Assembly: GCA_001598975.1 (NCBI GenBank)
Contig: BBXU01000428.1
Coordinates: forward strand, 1-12,774
Length of the DNA stretch: 12,774 nucleotides
Source: Parachlorella kessleri
Lineage: Eukaryota > Chlorophyta > Trebouxiophyceae > Chlorellales > Chlorellaceae
Direction: 5' to 3'
Shown: positions 8,938 through 12,774 of the stretch, piece after piece
Layout: each line of letters begins with the position of its first letter
How positions within the stretch are numbered: the stretch's first letter is position 1
The notes under the pieces: model-generated
Databases searched by the model: none
What the model was told of the DNA's origin: nothing
What the model saw: the letters and a program-made list of their open reading frames with translations, nothing else
Made by a program: the position numbers and the translations under genes

Positions 8938-9989
8938 ATGTTCCTCACTATATCAGCCAGTGCTGAGCCTGAAGTATTTCGCCAGGCGCTCCTCCAGCAG
9001 TATGCAGCGAGTGTGGTCCAGCGCTGGGTGCGAGGCTGGCTAGGGCGCAGGGAGGCGGCGAGACAGGTGCGGGTGTGGGTGGCAAGAGTGGCGGGAACTT
9101 GCAAAGCTGCAGCGAACTCTGGCCCGGCTCGTGCGACAAGATGTCAAGTGCCTTGCAGAGGGCAGCAGCTGTGGCTGCCCAGGCAGCTTGGAAGGCTGCG
9201 CAGGCCCAGCAAGCACAACACGCAGCAGCAAGCACAATACAGCTCACCTTCCGTTCGTGGCGGTGCCGCCAGGCTTTCCACCACCTCCACCGCTTCATCA
9301 AGGCTGCAGAAAACAGCAACGCGCGTGTCGCACTTGCTGCCATTGGCCACAGCAGCGAGGCTGCAATCGCCGATTCTGCCGCTGGTATCCGAGTGCGCTT
9401 CAGGCTTGCCGGCACACCAGGCCTGGGTAGCACGTGCCCGCTCCCCAGCCTCATGTTTGCGGTGGTGACCCACAGACCTGTAGCTCAGGTGCAGCTGGAT
9501 GGGCTGCAAGGTTGCACTAGTGCATCCCAGGCCTCCACAGCAGGACGGCTCTCTGACGCCTGGCGGCCGGTGCCCAGGCACCTATACCTTAAAGCTGCAG
9601 GGCTTAGGAGCCTGACCACCCAAGTGCAGAGGTCAGTCCCAGGCTGTCCTATGCGAGGTGCCACTTTGGCGAAGGAGGCTAGCCTGGGGAAGGTGGCGTG
9701 CAGCCAGCAAGGACCCCAAGCCAGCAAGCGGCAACGCAGGCTGCACCAACTGCAGCAGATGTACATGGCTGGTAAGCAAGGTGAAGCGCCAGCTACAACC
9801 ACGTGTCATGCGGCTGCCCCGCCGAGCCCAAGTGGCGACGGTGCAGACACTATAGAGTCTGAGAGCAGCGAGGAGGAGGATCCTTCTGCGCTCTTGGCGT
9901 GGAGCCAGAGTCTCCTGCTTGACTACGAGGAGTACACCAGAGGCTGGCAGCAGTTGGGAGGCTCAGCTTGGACCGACCAACCCTGCTGA
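8938..9989 (+). CDS. IQ-motif protein, homologue of C11orf65/MFI, two exons, complete, 319 aa
   Basis: Exons 8938-9066 and 9159-9989, joined in phase 0 by a 92-bp GT-AG intron (CAG|GTGCGG...TTGCAG). Retaining the intron would shift the frame. The start ATG directly follows an in-frame TAG. IQ motif 1 is VQRWVRGWLGRR (residues 27-38), IQ motif 2 IQLTFRSWRCRQAF (70-83), with an Ala/Gln helix between. Downstream, AAGIRVRFRLAG, THRPV, AWRPV, QLQQMYMAG and the C-terminal LLAWSQSLLLDYEEYTRGW occur in the same order and at similar spacing as in human C11orf65 (Protein MFI), which has similar length as I recall it. IQ motifs normally bind calmodulin or EF-hand light chains. The human protein is reported to interact with mitochondrial fission factor and inhibit fission; whether that holds in an alga is unknown. 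An acidic Ser/Glu stretch (SESSEEED) precedes the C-terminal motif. A 75-bp GTAAGC...GTGCAG segment (9772-9846) could be an optional in-frame intron. Confidence 0.75.
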
Positions 9990-10106
9990 AAAACAATTGC
10001 TGTTAACCCTCCAGCTGCTACCAGTTCAGTTAACATTTGAGGGTGCCTCTTCCCGTGTTTTTCAAGGCTTTGGCATGGAGGAAGTGCTGCACACACGTGG
10101 AACGGC

Positions 10107-10111
10107 TTACA
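10107..10111 (-). terminator. Candidate TGTAA polyadenylation signal for psbY
   Basis: The given strand reads TTACA, so TGTAA on the psbY strand, about 660 nt past the psbY stop codon. This is the only TGTAA on that strand between the psbY stop and the MFI-like coding region. The distance suits the long 3' UTRs common in chlorophytes. Confidence 0.4.
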
Positions 10112-10420
10112 GGCATTATCACAGGATACAGCCCAGGGCGAAACAAAGGAAAGGTAGTGGGAAACACGCCCAGCCGCATGACACCAAGTATACAGCATCA
10201 AACGAAGCACAAAGTAGCCAGCCACTCAAATGTGTTTCTTCTCAGGTGATGTTCAGTACAGAAGCTTGATAATTGTGCCATGGTGGCACGATTCATGGGT
10301 GCTAAAATCGACATAGCTGTCCCAGGCAGCAAGCTTGCACTGCCAAACAGGCCTGCTTAGTGAAACAAACGCTGCAAGGGTCCACTCCTCAAGAGCCCTA
10401 CAAGCACACAAAACAACAAC

Positions 10421-10710
10421 TGGATTAAAACTCAGGCGAGACTCAGGAGCATTTCTGCATCCAGCCCTGTCAGTACAGTTCGCCTCTCACTCCTTCTTCG
10501 CACTACCAGCCACCCATACAGGAAAAACAAGAGTTAGTACAGCTCCCAACTTTCACTCCCTCTTCGCAATACCTGCCACCCATGCTAATAGTCCATCTAA
10601 GCCTACTGGACCGAAACTCAGGTCAGCCCCAGACCATATACTGCATCCTGCCCTGCCAGTACAGTCCGCACCAACTCTTCTCCCTGTTTGCAACGCATGC
10701 AACCATGACC
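10421..10710. repeat. Degenerate direct repeat, period about 62 bp / 186 bp
   Basis: Two blocks of about 65-70 bp, near 10421-10490 and 10607-10676, align at a constant offset of 186 bp. Shared landmarks are AAACTCAGG, CTGCATCC, GCCCTG and AGTACAG. A third partial copy at about 10535-10584 repeats GTACAG at +64 and a C/T-rich TCACTCC-TCTTCGCA-TACC-GCCACCCAT stretch at +66 relative to the first block. The spacings fit a roughly 62-bp unit, with one unit position diverged. It lies wholly inside the convergent 3' region. Confidence 0.5.
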
Positions 10711-10771
10711 TGGTACCTGTGGATAGCGCACCTGAACAGCTGATTCGACATTCGTGCCTGGAACTAAGCAC

Positions 10772-11334
10772 CTAGTCCTTGTTCATGGCGTCCTACAGCA
10801 AGGCACATATACTGTCAAGATCTCTGTAGCACCTCAATATGTCCACAGAACAATACGTATTTCCAGACAAAATTGCAATGAGCATTGCTGCTTGATGCAC
10901 CGTAAGGCTGCAAATCCTTCCAGCTGACACTCACCAGCTGGTTCAAGAATGGCTGCCCAATGTTGTAGGCCACCTGTGGCGCACAAGTAGCAAGGGTCAA
11001 ATGACCATGTGCACTCCCCCTCTCCCCATGGCAGCAGAAGCAAATGCCAACGCGGTCCTCCCCTACACTAATCGTGGACCAGAACGTACACCAAGAGTGC
11101 ACATGACACATTTGTACTGTCCCCGCCCCTGCTGTAGGCATCCCTCCCTATTCATACTTCAAACTTCAAGACGAAGACCAAAATACACCGGTCATGTCTC
11201 CGGACATTGACACTTGAGAAGCCCCCAAGTAGTGCTAGCTCCACCAGGCTCACCCAGCCAAGAGCAGGAACAAAGAGCAGGGCGATGACAGAGCCACGGC
11301 CGTCGCCAGCAGCCAGCTGCATGGCCTCGGTGGC
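10772..11334 (-). repeat. psbY: PsbY unit 4 (predicted mature chain, C-terminal)
   Basis: It starts after AGQADA in exon 11254-11451. GSVIALLFVPALGW is followed by the 39-nt microexon 10935-10973 (VAYNIGQPFLNQL) and the 21-nt terminal exon 10772-10792 (DAMNKD-stop). Intron positions and phases match unit 3 exactly, marking the two as sister copies. Confidence 0.8.
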
Positions 11335-12774
11335 GGCATCAGCCTGGCCAGCACCCAGCAGGGCGGCAGCACCCAGACCCAGGCCCAGGCCCACAGCTAC
11401 ACTCCTCTTCCTCTTGCCAGAGCCCCCCTGCTTCTGCTCATCCATAGCGCTCTGCAGGAAAGGAAGATTTCATACATACACATCCAGGGCTGAAGGAACC
11501 AGGGCATCGCAATCGATGCAAGAACCAAACTTCATACGACCGCAGGTCTATGCAAACACACAGCCTAGAAGCAACGGCAAGAAACTGTCCAAACCTTCTG
11601 GCAAACTGGCTTCCACAGGTGCCATCAACTTGCAATGGTCTGATATGCATGCAAGCCACAGCAAAAAATGTTTTTGGGGAGCACCTCAACCCCTCACCAG
11701 CTGGTTGAAAAAGGGCTGAGCAATGTTAAAGGCAACCTGCAGGAGGCACTAACAAAACTCTCTTTTCCAGCTAAAAGCTGCCGATAAAATGCGCACAATA
11801 CAAGCAGCCTTGGTGATACTTCAGGAGGAGCATGACATGCCAGGTGCAGTACACAGCAAGCTTGCCAGCTGTAGAAAGGCCACCACACCCACCCAGCCAA
11901 GCACGGGGACGAAGAGCAGCGCAATCACGCCAAAACGGTTGTCGCCAGCAGCCAGCTGCATGGCCTCCGTCGCGGCATCAGCCTGGCCAGCAGCCAGCAG
12001 GGCGGCGGCCCCCAGGCCCAGGCCGACTGCCACGCTGCGCTTGTTGTCCATGGCATCCAGCTGGTTTTTCAAGGGGCCCAGGATGTTGAAACCAACCCTG
12101 CATGAAGGAACATGTAGACGGATATACATAGGGAACAGCGAGTCCATTAAGCTAAAAACTGTCCAATACGAGGGAAAAGCCAAACATAGAACATGCTAAA
12201 GCACGAGCTGTGAAAGAAGCAACAACAACAAAATCACCAGTGCGATCCCTGCTTCTGCACCAGTCAAGGCGCTACTCACCAGCCAAGCACAGGGATAGCA
12301 AGGGAGGCAATGATGGAGCCACGGCTGTCGCCAGCAGCCAGCTGCATGGCCTCGGTGGCGGCATCAGCCTGGCCAGCAGCCAGCAGGGAGGCGGCACCCA
12401 GGCCCAGGCCAACCAGGGCAGCCCGCTTCTTGTCATCCATGGCTGCCAGCTGGTTCTGCAGGGGGCCCAGGATGTTGAACCCAACCCTGCACAGTACGCA
12501 GCTCGTCACACTTGAGCGTGCTTAGCGTATGCACCGTTGCACCCTCGAACAACAAGCTCCTCAACCCCACTTGGGCGGTCCTCGCGTGACAGGCTCAACC
12601 TCAGAGTGCCTTTGCAAGAGCCTCATATCAGCTCGCAACAGGTCCAGGCAGCTCGCCACGCACCAGCCCAGAGCAGGGAGAGCCAGGGAGGCGATGATGC
12701 CAGCACGGTTGTCATTAGCAGCCAGCTGCATGGCCTCGGTGGCGGCGTCGGCCTGGCCAGCAGCCAGCAGAGAG
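10772..12774 (-). CDS. psbY: psbY, photosystem II PsbY polyprotein (at least four units; 5' end outside window)
   Basis: Exons: 12664-12774 (cut by the window edge), 12280-12486, 11893-12097, 11698-11736, 11254-11451, 10935-10973, 10772-10792 with TAG at 10772-10774. All junctions are GT-AG with matching phase. The encoded chain repeats a pattern of about 69 residues. Each repeat has a hydrophobic thylakoid-transfer segment (VGLGLGAAxLLAAGQADA) ending in an Ala-x-Ala site, then a short PsbY chain with ATEAMQLAA, a D-R motif, a membrane helix through ALGW or VLGW, and V-F/Y-NI--P--NQL-AM. PsbY is a small single-helix subunit of photosystem II near cytochrome b559. In Arabidopsis and spinach one nuclear gene makes a two-copy polyprotein that is cut in the thylakoid. 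At least four copies are visible here, and the chain ends DAMNKD-stop. The transit peptide and possibly more units lie beyond the right edge. Confidence 0.92.
11443..11973 (-). repeat. psbY: PsbY unit 3 (predicted mature chain, with microexon)
   Basis: The unit spans three exons. The first half ends in exon 11893-12097 with FGVIALLFVPVLGW. The 39-nt microexon 11698-11736 gives VAFNIAQPFFNQL. Exon 11254-11451 then starts with SAM. Both introns are phase 0, unlike units 1 and 2. The linker that follows is longer and basic (DEQKQGGSGKRKR). Confidence 0.8.
12049..12359 (-). repeat. psbY: PsbY unit 2 (predicted mature chain)
   Basis: It follows an AGQADA site in the 207-bp exon 12280-12486 and is split by intron 12098-12279, again phase 2 within the Trp codon. 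The helix reads GSIIASLAIPVLGW then VGFNILGPLKNQLDAM. It is closest to unit 1 in both sequence and intron phase. Confidence 0.8.
12438..12743 (-). repeat. psbY: PsbY unit 1 (predicted mature chain)
   Basis: The predicted mature chain starts after the ADA site at 12746-12754 and runs to the Met before the next transfer segment, about 43 residues, split by intron 12487-12663. The helix reads GIIASLALPALGW then VGFNILGPLQNQLAAM. The intron after Gly lies inside the Trp codon (phase 2, TG|G). Confidence 0.8.

Larger units (their letters stand above)
9990..10771. other. Shared convergent 3' region of the MFI-like gene and psbY
   Basis: This 782-bp stretch lies between the stop codons of the MFI-like gene (+, 9987-9989) and psbY (-, 10772-10774). 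A frame of about 146 codons (10335-10775, +) has no recognisable character and runs antisense into the psbY terminal exon. It contains a TGTAA signal on the - strand and the degenerate repeat described separately. The two transcripts' 3' UTRs very likely overlap. I found no TGTAA on the + strand here, so the MFI-like polyadenylation site is unassigned. Confidence 0.55.

Noticed and set aside
10335..10775. A 146-codon + strand frame ending at the psbY terminal exon
   Set aside because: It contains the degenerate repeat, has no recognisable motif, begins with no supporting context, and lies where both genes' 3' UTRs fall.
10815..11141. The uninterrupted 108-codon - frame containing VAYNIGQPFLNQL
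   Set aside because: Only the 39-nt core is coding. The flanks are introns with clear GT and AG signals, and the residues outside the core do not resemble PsbY.
11200..12520. Tandem + strand frames rich in AASCMASVAASAWPAASR
   Set aside because: They are the antisense of the repeated psbY transfer segments. The apparent repeat protein on + is a reflection of psbY.
1..12774. tRNA, rRNA, CRISPR, transposon ends or terminal inverted repeats
   Set aside because: I saw no cloverleaf-type B box, no regularly spaced identical repeats with unique spacers, and no transposase or reverse transcriptase motifs on either strand.

Overview
The window reads as nuclear DNA of a chlorophyte green alga. It is GC-rich and intron-dense, with introns of roughly 75-360 bp. 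It carries a nuclear gene for a thylakoid-targeted photosystem II subunit (PsbY), long polyGln, polyAla and Pro-rich tracts, and a member of a protein family otherwise familiar from ciliated eukaryotes. A Chlamydomonadales-type alga would fit, but the species cannot be named from the sequence alone. None of the genes is an uninterrupted ORF. I rebuilt the gene models by hand from splice sites, codon phase and protein similarity recalled from knowledge of the families.

Layout. (1) 1-465, + strand: the last two exons of an unrecognised gene that begins outside the window. (2) 466-2611: about 2.1 kb with no convincing coding region; it lies between two convergent genes and probably holds their 3' UTRs. 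(3) 2612-8621, - strand: a complete nine-exon gene for a 1267-residue nuclear protein. Its order is Tudor-like domain, AT-hook, RNA polymerase II CTD-interacting domain (CID/RPR) of the HUA2 type, Ala/Gln helix, PPLP-rich segment, cold-shock-like fold and polyGln tail. (4) 8622-8937: a short divergent promoter region. (5) 8938-9989, + strand: a complete two-exon gene for a 319-residue IQ-motif protein that I recognise as a homologue of human C11orf65/MFI. (6) 9990-10771: shared convergent 3' region containing a degenerate direct repeat. (7) 10772-12774, - strand: the 3' part of psbY, seven exons, running off the right edge.

The standout is psbY. In land plants the gene encodes a polyprotein with two PsbY copies. 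Here at least four complete PsbY units follow one another in a single reading frame, each separated from the next by an internal thylakoid-transfer segment ending in Ala-Asp-Ala. The intron after the conserved Gly-Trp is phase 2 in units 1 and 2 and phase 0 in units 3 and 4. Units 3 and 4 also share an extra intron that creates 39-nt microexons, so the duplication history can be read from gene structure.

The genes have no evident joint function: they concern a photosystem II subunit, a transcription or RNA-processing factor, an IQ protein and an unknown.
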